Assembly: GCF_023898315.1 (NCBI RefSeq)
Contig: NC_064616.1
Coordinates: forward strand, 541,127,602 to 541,191,601
Length of the DNA stretch: 64,000 bases
Direction: 5' to 3'
Source: Schistocerca nitens
Taxonomy: Eukaryota > Arthropoda > Insecta > Orthoptera > Acrididae
Shown here: piece by piece, positions 34,111 through 45,944 of the stretch
Layout: every line of letters begins with the position of its first letter
Position numbering within the stretch: the stretch's first letter is position 1
Made by a program: the position numbers and the translations under genes
The notes under the pieces: generated by a model
The model's database searches: none
The model's input: the letters and a program-made list of their open reading frames with translations, nothing else
What the model was told of the DNA's origin: nothing

Positions 34111-36650
34111 CTAGGGGAGTAATCAAGAACCTCTATACCACACTTCCTCTTCATTAGAAACTATTTTTAGCTAGGAGATGCAATGTTGACATAAATGCTT
34201 TGTGTAACATGCTACATGAACCTGAGTTTGCTTTTATCGCTCAACACAGCTGCACGTGTAATCACGATTATGCAGGACACTTTCGCAAACCATAATGTTA
34301 GTGGGGGAAGATAATTATAACAACAGGAACGGATATTCAAGAAGTGGAAACCATTAGATCAATGAAGGTCACGGGAACAATCATGAGCCAAGAAATGGAG
34401 ATGGGAATAGTGAAAGAAGAAACAATAATGGATTTGACAACAAATGTTGGAATAAACGGACAAGCTTAGAGATCACCGTAAAACAGCAGATGGCGCAGAC
34501 CGGGGAATAAAGAATGAGGAGAACGTTTTTAAGCTAAAAACGGAAGTGGTGTGGCGCACCATAACTTAGAACAGATCCTCTTCATACAAGGACTGAACTC
34601 AAACAATGTCAATGCGATTAAAGCCCTCCTAGGAACTGACCTCTGGATAGCGTGGTGAAGGCAAATTCAACATCCACACCATTAATCAGACTACTCAACG
34701 AAATCCATTACATTGATATGTCGGAGTCTTACCCAAGTAGAAGGAATTAAATACGTCAAGGGACGTCCACCCTATATTGAAGGTGACACCAGGTGGTGTG
34801 GAACTATACAGAATTTAGGATGATGGCACCGAAAAATTGGCAATTACAGAAATTGCATTAAAAAGGCGTAAAACAAATCATACGTGACCAGTGTTATCGA
34901 TGAGATAAATTAAAATAGGAAGTTCTATCTCTGGAAAAAATCGCTGATATGCTTAAGCAAGCAAGTCTGTAATCAACGTATAAAGGACACATGTTGATTA
35001 GAAACTTCTTCGTGGTTTGTAAATTGACAACTGGTCTCATGAAAGGAATGGTCCCCTTCAGTGACTATGCTGCATTAACTGACCTGGGATGTGGCAAAGT
35101 AACCAAGCAGACAGCAGGAAAGGTACAAATGTCATTTGAGGAACAAGCTATTCGGTCACAGAGTCTCGGAGGTAGATTGCATCTGTCTGTGGACTGTCAT
35201 AATAGGCAGACTGAGAATAATTATGGGGAGAAAGAAAAGATTGACGATTCGAGGACAGAGGCAGAATAAATTAAAAGAGAAACTGAGCTTACCATCCACG
35301 AACGGGTATATCGGATCATGAATCTAGGAGCAACAGACAGAAGAACTACACAAAATCCTACATGAAAATCGCGATGTATTCCTGCCGAAGACAAGCACAA
35401 CCGACAACTTCCAGTACGCGTTAATGAGAGCGAAAGAACACCAAAAATTCTTCCTAACTTTGTACGCTTTCCCATTAACTCACTGATCCAAAGCGCATCA
35501 GGAAATGAGACGAGAAGGGATAATAGAAGGATAATAGAATATGCAGGGTCTACGTGTCGTTGAGAAGATGGATCGGTCCACTTGGTACTGGATTCCACGC
35601 AAATCTGTACAATAATGACTTTGAAAATAGACAGACCACAAAAAGGGGGATGAACTGTTACAGAGCTTCCATAGATTAAGGTTTTGTCGTCAATAGACCT
35701 TCAGTAAGTTGCTGGCAAAGCGAGGTACACCCATCCTGAAGCACAGGGCGTCCTAATCTCAGACCACAGTTACAAATTTGGCCGGTTATCCTTTGGCTTA
35801 AGAATATTTTAGGCATAATCAATCTACAGATTAAACGGAATTCTTGACGAGGTCGTAACGAGAGATATCACATGCTACGTCGACGGCTTCTTAATCGGTA
35901 AGGGAACTTAGAATTACTTTTGAATGTCTTGTTCAGTACATTGGAAAATCATGGAGTACTTGTCAACCTGGAAAAGTCAATTTTCGACACAATAGAAGTT
36001 GAACATTTGGAGCACATACGTTGCAACGGCAGAAGTGATCAAACATAACTCAGAGAAATTACAGCCCGCTACCCAGTTTCCTACGCCTCAGACACGGAAG
36101 GACTTTACAGGGTTCCTTGATGTTATCAATTTTGCAATAAATTTATAAAGATAGACTCGTTAGCAGGGCTACGTCTCTATGCACAGTCATTATAACAGAC
36201 GCCGTGGATTTGGGGGGGAAGTAGCTGAGAATGAGTTTCAAGTGCAGTCATGTACACTAATAATACCAACAGTATTCGTACATCCTTACCTGTAGGCTGA
36301 CTTTTACTTTATGAAGTAGAGTAGTGATGAAAAGTGAAAAAAGTTCCCCATAACCAAGCTCGAGGCCTTAGCCATCGTTGGCAGTTTTAATGGTTCTGGT
36401 ACTCCCTGTTTGGATGGAAGATGAGGCTATCCAATTACCACCACATATTAGAATTCCTTTTCACAGTCAAAATAAACTGTAATGTGTTAACCCATTGGGT
36501 AGCCTATTTGCAGGAATTTGATTTCTCTATTATGTGTGTGTCAGGAGAAACGAGTATAATAGCCAATGCACTGTTATATCCGCCAGAAGAGAGGACACAC
36601 AAAGTGTTACAGATCACCTAAACTCACAATTCCAGCCAGTACTACGTAAG

Positions 36651-37206
36651 GTTCAAAATGGTTCAAATGGCTCTGAGCACTGTGGGACTTCACATCTATG
36701 ATGTCCATTATAATTATCCGGGCTGTTATGCCGTGGTCGGTTGATGAATTCTGAGGTGATTCCCAACGTTTCGTCTCCGACTGCGGGAGACATCTTCAAG
36801 GGGGTCCGTAGCTTGATGGTCCAACACACACACTGGCTCGCTCGCTCAGTAGCGAGCCAGTGTGTGTGTTGGACCATCAAGCTACGGACCCCCTTGAAGA
36901 TGTCTCCCGCAGTCGGAGACGAAACGTTGGGAATCACCTCAGAATTCATCAACCGACAACGGCATAACAGCCTGGATAATTATAATGGACATGATATTTC
37001 CGGCCGTGAAAGTTTACATTTTAGTTTCACATCTATGGTCATCAGTCCCCTAGAACTTAGAACTACTTAAACCTAACTAACCTAAGGACATCACACAACA
37101 CCCAGCCATCACGAGGCAGAGAAAATCCCTGACCCCGCCGGGAATCGAACCCGGGAACCCGGGCGTGGGAAGCGAGAACGCTACCGCACGACCACGAGAT
37201 GCGGGC
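36651..37206 (-). mobile_element. tRNA-headed SINE, family B, interrupted
   Basis: The tail lies at 36651-36700 and the remainder, with the tRNA-Gly-like head (reverse complement of cccgcatctcgtggtcgtgc), at 37038-37206; an inverted-repeat element fills the gap. The SINE itself sits in the Gypsy pol remnant between RNase H and integrase. Its own target duplication is unclear (at most taagg). Confidence 0.9.
36701..37025. mobile_element. Near-perfect palindromic foldback element
   Basis: Two 141-bp arms, 36702-36842 and 36851-36991, are inverted copies differing at only two positions that I find (ggg/agg and tgg/ttg sites), around an 8-base loop (cgctcagt). A 34-bp tail (tgatatttccggccgtgaaa...) follows only on the right. 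A perfect 12-bp duplication, ttcacatctatg, brackets it at 36689-36700 and 37026-37037. Each arm contains a gagacgaaacgttggg module with a six-pair stem (gtctcc/ggagac). The inverted long-repeat-plus-tail layout recalls Penelope-like elements. No coding capacity. Confidence 0.85.
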
Positions 37207-38400
37207 ATAAGGAACAGGGTCTCTGAAAACTGCGTATCGGTAACTATGCAAGACATAGCTATAGAACAGGACAAGATATCGCTCTCCTACGACTGAAGGA
37301 AAGATAGAGAGACATAGAATAAATATCTATGTGGCTGTTGTGCCTGGTAAGAAAGGGAATCTGGTTTCATAGGTGGAGTCTAACAAATTCACTGGAGATC
37401 GTTGCTCACCAGAACTGTTATTTAACAAAGTCATGTAGTTCTCCTATTTCAGCTATGGACACTTTGTCCCAGGTATGTGTTTCCTAAAATTAGAAGCGTT
37501 ATGCCATTTCAACAAAATCGGGCACAGAATAAGAGAAATGAACCTAGGCAATGCTAGAAGCACCTTACCCCATAATTCCTCAGAAATTATGTCTAACCAC
37601 AACTGATATAATGGAATCATTGCCTGTAACAAAGCCAGGACATCGGTACATCTTGATATTCGTGGAGTTAACATCGTAACACATGAATATTCCACAACGA
37701 CGCAGGGCTACTGCACTCACTGTGTTCCACATAGAATGCAAAGATTTCCTGTCACAGGTAGGATAAGCTGACTGAACCATAATTGATACTGAAATGCAGT
37801 TGAAATCAGAACAGCGGCAGACCCCACTAAGAAGACATAGGATGCAAACCACATATGTATCTGCATAACATTTGAGTTCGAACACTGCAGAATATATTAT
37901 GAGGAAACTCTACAAATTATGTCTTATATACTGCCCTAAACTACATGCGATATTAGGTGTTCTTCTCTGGGAATTCCTAACTGTGATATATAAGAAACTT
38001 CATTTCTACACAGTTGCCACCTTTAATAGTACTGAAAGGTAGACATTCTGAGAAGAATAGACAGCAGGTGGAATTTCCGCTCCGGACAAGGGTGAAGTAT
38101 TGGGCACTTACCTAACAGGCTCTGGACAGTATCTGTGAGGTGGGGAGGTAGTGGAAGGAGAAGGCAGACTAGAAGGCACGAGTGGCGGAGTACCACGCAG
38201 GAAAGAAGTCATGGTCTGGTATTCCCATCTATCAAAGAGAAGAATCTCTGCCACAAGCTCTTTTCAGTGTATAATGGTCCATTACGTATATACAGAGCAG
38301 CACATATTCATGCATGCCAACTAGAAACTGTAAAAGTCAAAGGTCAGTCGGTGTGCATCTTATCGGCCACATGAAACCCGCTATTGAATATATAAGTTAG

Positions 38401-41400
38401 GTGCAAACAGCAAAGAAACTGAAGAGTTGTGAAGCTACTGTGATCAGGAAGCAGGGCACCATACTATATGATCAATGAATGCTATGTAATAAAGAGGAAC
38501 TCTTTGAAACACATCAGCAATCAACGTGGAAAAGGAAGTCCAGATGATATGGTGTGTGGTGGAAGCGGCAGCGACGATCACATACACCCACACTAAGCGT
38601 TGCCGAAGGAGTTTTCAATTAAGAAATCCTTTATACTTTTGAAGTTTAATGTGTTTGGCTATTGGGGGACGAAATATGGAACTGTTCCTCTTGTGATGCA
38701 CTCGTTTTTCATTGGTCGTTAAAGTTGTCGAGTTATGAAATTGTTGAGTGGCATTGGAGGTGATTTTTGTGCTCTGGTTCATTCCATCAATGCAGACCCA
38801 TGGCACAGACGATGACTTGTGGATTTTTATCATTACCAGTGACGCGAATGGGCGTTTGCAATTGAACGTTATAGGTTTTTGACGACAGGGAACTTCAGAG
38901 GGCGGTGTTCGAAGTGAAAAGTGTTTCGTACTTTTATAGTAGCATGTGACGCTGTATTGGAGTACAAACATTGCCTTTTACTGATTGAGAGATAGGAAAG
39001 GCACACCAAAATGATTACAGAAAGGCACTTTGAACAGCAGAAACAACCAGTACAATGACCTACCAGCTACTGTACTGAGGCCAGCATCAGGAGCTGATGA
39101 TATATGCTGTTCTTAATTCAAGTTATATGTTAATTTCATTCAAGAGAATGAAGATTCCATGCACCTGCTGACAGGTAAAGAAGAAATGATGTACCAAAAA
39201 ATAAAAATAATGAGGACTTCCAGACCGTACAGGAGGACGAAATTTAAATTGTGGTAATCACAGTACAGACAGAAGGTAATAATGGCATATGCGTGCAGTT
39301 TTGCCATATTCTCAATGATCATCTGGTTGTACATTTTCAATATGATAGTTGTGAGTTTCCATAGGAAATACGAGAACTTTGTGGAAAAGAAAGGCTCGTT
39401 CGGAAGATTGACAATATATTCCAGTCTTTATTTGTGAAATTAGAAAATAAGTTTTTATGATATCAGTTTAGTACATTCATGTTAGTGTATTTAGGTATTT
39501 GCATGTTACGATTGTTTAGGACTATGAGGATGAGCATGTTAGGATTAGTTATATTTACATGCATGATTCTGTTCTGATCTAAGGCTAAGTTACGAGTTGG
39601 TGGATGAGGTGATTAACTGCAATAGTGTGGGTAAGGTCGTTGTCATTTGCATAATATACTTAACCCTTTGAGCCCCAATATGTCAAAAATAAGTAAACTT
39701 ATAATAACTTTCCCAAAATTCACTTTTATTGATCTCATAAGTGATGAATACAAGAAAAATGTTTAAAAATAAAACAATTAGATCTTTAATGAATGTGGTT
39801 TTACTGCGAAACCACTGGGACACACGGCGTTGAAGCATCTAATATTTAGAGTGGTATTTTTCAAAACAATTTCGGACTTTGCCCATGCAAAATCCGACAT
39901 TATACACGTTACGACGCCATTATCTTCTGTGAAGTTCAGCTTTTGTGCTGCAGTGTGCTCATCGATGAGTTCCTCATTGTACTGGCGGGTGTTCAGACAC
40001 CGTTTCTCTCAGTTCTTGAGTCGCCGTCTTTTTGAATTTGTTTACATTTCGAATTTTGCACCTTCTTGACGATGTGCCATTTTATGTGTCCTTAAGTTCA
40101 TGGACCAGCATAATCGGGAACTCCTTGAAAGACATTGTTGCCCCATCGCTTCTTTCTTGCATCAACGAAAATGCTTTTAGAATGCATATATTAACCATAT
40201 GCTGCAACGGAACCTAGATCTGTTGTAACTCGTGGGTTAATGCCTTGTCGCACCATCTTCGTAATCATGTTACGGTGGGCAATACAAGACTGAATGAGTC
40301 AGCTACAACCAGATACTTTTACTGGTCGCTTCATCTAATGGATCACAATTTTATGGCAAAATAACACCATTAAATATCTCTGTGGTAGCCAGCTATATTC
40401 AGTAACCTATTCTCGTGGAGAGAACGTCATATTGTTATGTGACACAGCTAATGGTGCAGATCAGCTAAACATATTCTCATCACGTCTCAGGCTAGTGGGC
40501 GGTTGGCCATACTCATTTTTCTCAATCCGGCAGCATAGTCGCCTTCATAGAACAGTTGAAGAGACATCAGCGAAAAGCACGAGTTTCATTTGCACACTAC
40601 TTGGGGTCTCTGATGACTGTGGCTCCAAATCCCAAGTCAATGATCCAGGAACTATCATTCTGCAGAAGATTAGCCTCGACCAGTCCAGAATAGAGATGTC
40701 ACGGTGCAGTAGTCACCCCCCACCCCCATACTTAACTGTCAGACTAGAAGGAAGCCGAGCATTGTCCTCTGCATTGCCTGTGGGCAGAATAGCCCTACAG
40801 CCTTGCTGCACGAGTCAATGAGACAGCTGTGCCGGATCATTCTCGTACCCTTCTGGAGTTCTGAGTACATTAAAGTGATCCCCACAGTAAATGTGTGTCA
40901 CTGAACCAGTGCACGGGTGATGTAACGAAAGTTCCAAAAATCATCTAATCAGGCTCATTAATCGAGTGCAGATAATACATTTATTTCTACTGAACCTGTC
41001 CTAATAAATTTGTCAATTATTGTTTCGAATGTGTGAAATTTCACGTTAGATTCTAAGAATACCACCTTCTCACACGGTTAGTTTGTAATTAGGTTATTGT
41101 TTTACGTGTCACAAACACTCCACATATTTCCACATACCATGTAGCTTTCAGTACACACAGCAGCTAGGAAGCACTAAATTCTATATACAGTTTTATGTAA
41201 ATGGTATAAAAGAACTCAGGTGACCGAAACACGAAAAGGAAATAGGGAATCTATCATCTGGCCAACCTGTGTGCGAAAGAAAGTGAGTGCCGAGAGGTCG
41301 ATCTGTTCGTGCAGTCCATTAACAGTTCAGTTTTATACCCGAAAGCATCGTTATCGACGCCAGCACGCAGTCCGGCCACTGGACGCCAAACGTCGTGCAC

Positions 41401-41438
41401 AGGTGCGCATTAGTGATGAGATCCACCCGCACCCTGCT
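38401..41438. other. Unannotated DNA
   Basis: About 3 kb with no family recognised. Frames worth noting: 38615-38971 (reverse, 118 codons, basic) and 40432-40821 (forward, 129 codons, with a short Pro run). Neither has a domain I can name, and the 41220-41450 frame also lacks one. Confidence 0.35.
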
Positions 41439-41444
41439 GAACTG

Positions 41445-44150
41445 TACTAGTACTGGGGACAGAAAGTTGGCTGAAACCAGACGTAAACAGTAAAGAAATC
41501 CTAAACTCAGATTGGAATGTATACCGCAGAGACAGGCTGGACAGTGAAGAGGGAGGCGTGTTTATAGAGATAAGAAGTGCAATAATATCGAAGGAAGTTG
41601 ACGGAGATCCGAAATACGAAATAATTTGGGTGAAGGTCACGGTTAAAGCAGGCTCAGACATGGTTATTGGATGTCTCTATAGGCCCCCTGCCTCAGCAGC
41701 TGTTGTGGCTGAGCACCTGAAGGATAATTTGGAAAATATTTCGAGTAGATTTCCCCACCATGTTCTAGTTTTGGGTGGAGACTTTAATTTGGCGGATATA
41801 GACTGGGAGACACAAAAGTTCATAACGGGTGGCAGGGACAAAGAATCCAGTGAAATTTTTTAAGTGCTTTATCTGAAAACTATCTTGAGCAGTTAAACAG
41901 AGAACCGACTCGTGGCGATAACATTTTAGACCTTCTGGTGACAAACAGACCCGAACTATTTGAAGCAGTTAACGCAGAACAGAGAATCAGCGATCATAAA
42001 GCGGTTACTGCACCGATGATTTCAGCCGTAAATAGGAATATTAAAAGAGGTAGGAAGACTTTTCTGTCTAGCAAAAGTGACAAAAAGCAGATTACAGAGT
42101 ACCTGACGGCTCAATATAAACGTTTTGTCTCAAGTACTGATAGTGTTGATGATCAGTGGACAAAGTTCAAAACCATCGTACAATATGCGTTAGATGAGTA
42201 TCGGCCAAGCAAGATCGTAAAAGGTGGAAAAGAGCCACCGTGGTACAACAACCGAGTTAGAAAACTGCTGCGGAAGCAAAGGGAACTTCACAGCAAACAT
42301 AAACATAGCCAAAGCCTTGCAGACAAACAAAAATTACGCGAAGCGAAATGTAGTGTGAGGAGCGCTATGCGAGAGGCGTTCACTGAATTCGAAAGTAAAG
42401 TTCTATGTACTGACTTGGCAGAAAATCATAAGAAATTTTGGTCTTATGTCAAAGCGGTAGGTGGATCAAAACAAAATGTCCCGACACTCTGTGACCAAAA
42501 TGGTACTTAAGCAGAGGATGACAGACTAAAGGCCGAAATACTAAATGTCTTTTTCCAAAGCTGTTCACAGAGGAACACTGCACTGTAGTTCCTTCTCTAG
42601 ATAGTCGCACAGATGACAAAATGGTAGATATCGAAATAGACGACAGAGAGATAGAGAAACAATTAAAATCGCTCAAAAGAGGAAAGGCCGCTGGATCTGA
42701 TGGGATACCAGTTCGATTTTGCAGAGTACGCTAAGGAACTTGCCCCCCTTCTTGCAGCGGTGTACCGTAGGTCTCTAGAAGAGCGTAGCGTTCCAAAGGA
42801 TTGGAAAAGGGCACAGGTCATCCCCGTTTTCAAGAATGGACATAGAACAGATGTGCAGAACTAGAGACCTATATCTCTAACGTCGATCAGTTGTGGAATT
42901 TTGGAACACGTATTTTGTTCGAGTATAATGACTTTTCTGGAGACTAGAAATCTACTCTGTAGGAATCAGCATGGGTTGCGAAAAAGACGGTCGTGTGAAA
43001 CCCAACTCGCGCTATTCGTCCACGAGACTCAGAGGGCCATAGACACGGGTTCACAGGTAGATGCTGTTTTTCTTGACTTCCGCACGGCGTTCGATACAGT
43101 TCCCCACAGTCGTTTAATGAACAAAGTAAGAGCATATGGATTATCAGACCAATTGTGTGATTGGATTGAAGAGTTCCTAGACAACAGAACGCAGCATGTC
43201 ATTCTCAATGGAGAGAAGTCTCCCGAAATAAGAGTGATTTCAGTTGTGGCGCAGGGGAGCGTCATAGGACCGTTGGTATTCACAATATACATAAATGACC
43301 TTGTGGATGACATCGGAAGTTCACTGAGGCTTTTTGCAGATGATACTGTGGTGTATCGAGAGGTTGTAACAATGGAAAACTGTACTGAAATGCAGGAGGA
43401 TATGCAGCTAATTGACGCATGCTGCAGGGAATGGCAATTGAATCTCAATGTAGACAAGTGTATTGTGCTGCGAATACATAGAAACAAAGATCCCTTATCA
43501 TTTTGCTACAAAATAGCAGGTGAGCAACTGGAAGCAGTTAATTCCATAAATTATCTGGGAGGACGCATTAGGAGAAATGTGAAATGGAATGATCATATAA
43601 AGTTGATCGTCGGTAAAGCAGATGCCACACTCAGATTCATTGGAAGAATCCTAAGGAAATGCAATCCCAAAACAAAGGAAGTAGGTTACAGTACGCTTGT
43701 TCACCCACTGCTTCAATATTGCTCAGCAGTGTGGGATCCGTACCAGATTGGGTTGATAGAAGAGATAGAGAAGATCCAACGGAGAGAAGCGCGCTTCGTT
43801 ACAGGATCATTTAGTAATCGCGAAAGCGTTACGGAGATGATAGATAAACTCCAGTGGAAGACTCTGCAGGAGAGACGCTCAGTAGCTCGGTACGGGCTTT
43901 TGTCAAAGTTTCGAGAACATACCTTCACCGAAGAGTCAAGCAGTATATTGCTCCCTCCTACGTATATCTCGCGAAGAGACCATGAGAATAAAATCAGAGA
44001 GATTAGAGCCCACACAAAAGCATACCGACAATCCTTCTTTTCACGAACAATACGAGACTGGAATAGAAGGCAGAACCGATAGAGGTACTCAAGGTACCCT
44101 CCGCCACACACCGTCAGGTGGCTTGCGGAGTATGGATGTAGATGTAGATG
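41445..44150 (+). mobile_element. 5'-truncated CR1-like non-LTR retrotransposon
   Basis: A LINE copy that starts inside the endonuclease (WLKPDVNSKEILNSDW block after a small shift) and lacks ORF1. It ends with a 3' untranslated stretch (ccctccgccacacaccgtc...tggcttgcgg) and a short (gatgta)n tail at about 44131-44151, typical of CR1/Jockey-group elements. A possible short target duplication, gaactg, lies at 41439-41444 and just after the tail. 5' truncation is the usual result of incomplete target-primed reverse transcription. It could be a partner LINE for other retroelements here only in a general sense. Confidence 0.85.
41480..44082 (+). pseudogene. LINE ORF2: endonuclease-reverse transcriptase pseudogene
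   Basis: The encoded polyprotein nicked target DNA and reverse-transcribed element RNA. Visible domains: apurinic-type endonuclease (YRPPAS, LGGDFNLADIDW near 41780, SDHKAV near 41995), a linker (PPWYNNRVRKLLRKQREL), then reverse transcriptase from about 42660 (GKAAGSDGIP). The long clean frame 42901-44082 includes LDFRTAFDTVPHSRL, GSVIGPLVF and the catalytic LFADDTVVY at about 43330-43360, then thumb and C-terminal blocks ending WNRRQNR. Damage: a one-base shift near 41860, a stop at 42508-42510, and shifts near 42560, 42710-42730 and 42860. The conserved FADD motif is intact, but no single frame spans the enzyme. Confidence 0.88.
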
Positions 44151-44154
44151 TAGA

Positions 44155-45181
44155 ACTGCCTACTCATCTCTGTCGCCACCTCCTCCACCACGTGGAAATG
44201 GTCTGCCACTGCAGTAACGCATAAAGCTGAGAATACGGAAACTGTGGTCAGCTTAACTGTGGCTGCTATGGTGCTGCTGTTCATAAGCTAAGCTTTACAG
44301 ATTATTTAGCCGCTTCTATTACGAAATCGAGTTGAGGTTCCTCATGTGTTGCTAAGACGAAACATTATCTTCATACTGGAAGTCTCTAATCATCAGAAGA
44401 AAAAAACAATAAGCTAAACCTATCGAAAAATATCTCTTGTCTCGAGGAGAAATCCCACTTTTTACGCTGCTGTCATTTATTCACAGAGATAGGTTTCGCA
44501 GTTAATGTTACCGCCACTAGCTCAAAAACCTAATGTTTTAAGCAGCTTTCCGCTGATCATCTACAATCATCAGTAACAGCAGCGAGGAAGGTACCTTAGC
44601 TAACAATACATCGGAAAACGTTTTTGCAAGAAAAATCAGAAAGACGTAGGACAACCACAAGAAACCACGAGTAGCTTCATTAACCAAATTCAAGAAAATA
44701 AAAAATAAAAAAAACATTTACTGGTACAGAAAGAGTGCCCATCCGATTGAAATTATTGTTCAATGGGATCAGATTAAAAGTTTTTCTGCTGTTTCTTATT
44801 ACATTGCTTTCGTAAGCTCTAATTTATTACACGGACAGAATCACAGTACATTATCGTGTCACGTCGTAAGTCCAAATCCAATTTCAAGTAGTCAATGACA
44901 TACAACACTCACCAGTGCAAGCACGCTTATTGCGGACGTACAGCCAGAACGGAACTGACATCCTGGACTGAGAATTCTTCTGTTAAATAAACAGCGAATA
45001 TTTTGTGTAATATAAGTATTAGAAACATAAGATATTTCGAGAATGTTCCAGAAATGACAAATGGTGAGTAACAAATAATTTCTTGTAGTTGGGTTTAAAC
45101 TGGTGACTCGAAGGATGCCCGCCAAGGACGCTAACTGCTACGACACAATGCATGTAATACAGCTCGTGGCATTGCACCTTG
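44155..45181. other. Unannotated DNA
   Basis: No gene recognised. At about 45085-45150, read in reverse, a tRNA-like stretch (gtagcagttagcgtccttgg ... ccagtttaaaccc) could be the head of another worn SINE. Confidence 0.35.
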
Positions 45182-45944
45182 TCATGGAGAAATAGCGACC
45201 TGCTGTTTCAGGTGATCACGGCAGCCGACTACAACACCTTGGATGTACATCTCGTCAGTGATCTTTGTATGGCAGCGCATTCTGTTCGAGCTGCCACATC
45301 CTATGATGAGCATCGAAGGTAGCCTCGTCCACAGAAGCTTCGGGATCGTCCGTCGAGTCTTCAGTTTCCTCGGGCGAGAAATCCCCATCATCGATCTGTG
45401 CCTCAGGACTGTAGTAGGAATTCATACGTAGGGCATGGGCTTTTGTGTTCTTGATGAAGGGTCCTAATCCTCGAATTCGCACGTGACGTCCGACAAGCGA
45501 CAATGGATACGATATGGCCCGAAGCAGCGTTTTTGTAACTTTTCCCACAGTTCCAGTTCCCACTCAGGCGGAAAAACATAATTTAAATCCCCAAGGCAGA
45601 ATTGCACTGTCTGATGCTTGGCATTATGGCGTCCTTGGTCTGTCTCCTGGGCTCCTAGAGTCTTCATCGTATGCGGGTCTGCTGTTTTGCTTCTACGGTC
45701 CTGGTAATGAGGTAGTCTCTTGAGTATCGTCCGTATGAAACGGTTGCATAGTATCGATAGCCGTTTCAGCCTTGCAATGATGGAGCGGGGAAAACGGCGT
45801 AGTGTCTTGCTAGCTGTATTGTATGCTAATGTCATGATAGGCAGCATTCTATCCCAGTTCCTCTGTTCGACATCAGTGTGCATCGAGAGCATACGTGTCA
45901 ACGTTCTATAAAATGTTCTGTGAGGCCATTCGTCTGCTGATGAT
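45182..45944 (-). pseudogene. Gypsy integrase C-terminus and pol end
   Basis: Reverse-strand frames read (Q)TNGLTE, then LTRMLSMHTDVEQRNWDRMLP (end of the integrase core), AYNTA, ARYDAKH-like QTVQFCLGDLNYVF, ELELWEKLQKRCFGPYRI and RLSDVTCEFED, i.e. the GPY/F module that closes Gypsy integrases. An acidic C-terminal extension follows (EETEDSTDDPE). Small frameshifts break it near 45470 and 45750. It continues upstream, beyond a 1.4-kb insertion, at 47352. Confidence 0.8.

Larger units (their letters stand above)
34300..38400 (+). pseudogene. Gypsy-type LTR retrotransposon gag-pol remnant
   Basis: A decayed forward-strand pol. Around 34320-34440 the translation is rich in Arg/Asn (possible gag end). 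At 35540-35640, LVLDSTQICTIMT resembles the reverse transcriptase start. At 35870 CYVDGFL stands where the YVDD motif belongs; at 35935-35990 LENHGVLVNLEKSIF is clear. At 36330-36620 the RNase H end reads LSNYHHILEFLF...WVAYLQEFDFSIMCVSGETSIIANAL. After the SINE at 36651-37206, an integrase-like stretch resumes (KPGHRYILIFVELTS near 37640) and ends with a C-terminal block (NLCHKLFSVYNGPLRI...ACQLETVKVKGQSV, 38250-38355). Stops occur throughout. Flanking LTRs were not found. Confidence 0.7.

Noticed and set aside
40432..40821. 129-codon forward frame as a possible host exon
   Set aside because: No domain, no splice context I could support, low-complexity Pro/Ser stretches; left as unannotated.
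44560..44620. Reverse-strand CTGATGA...GAAA resembling a hammerhead
   Set aside because: No stem II can be formed between the two core halves and no element structure surrounds it.
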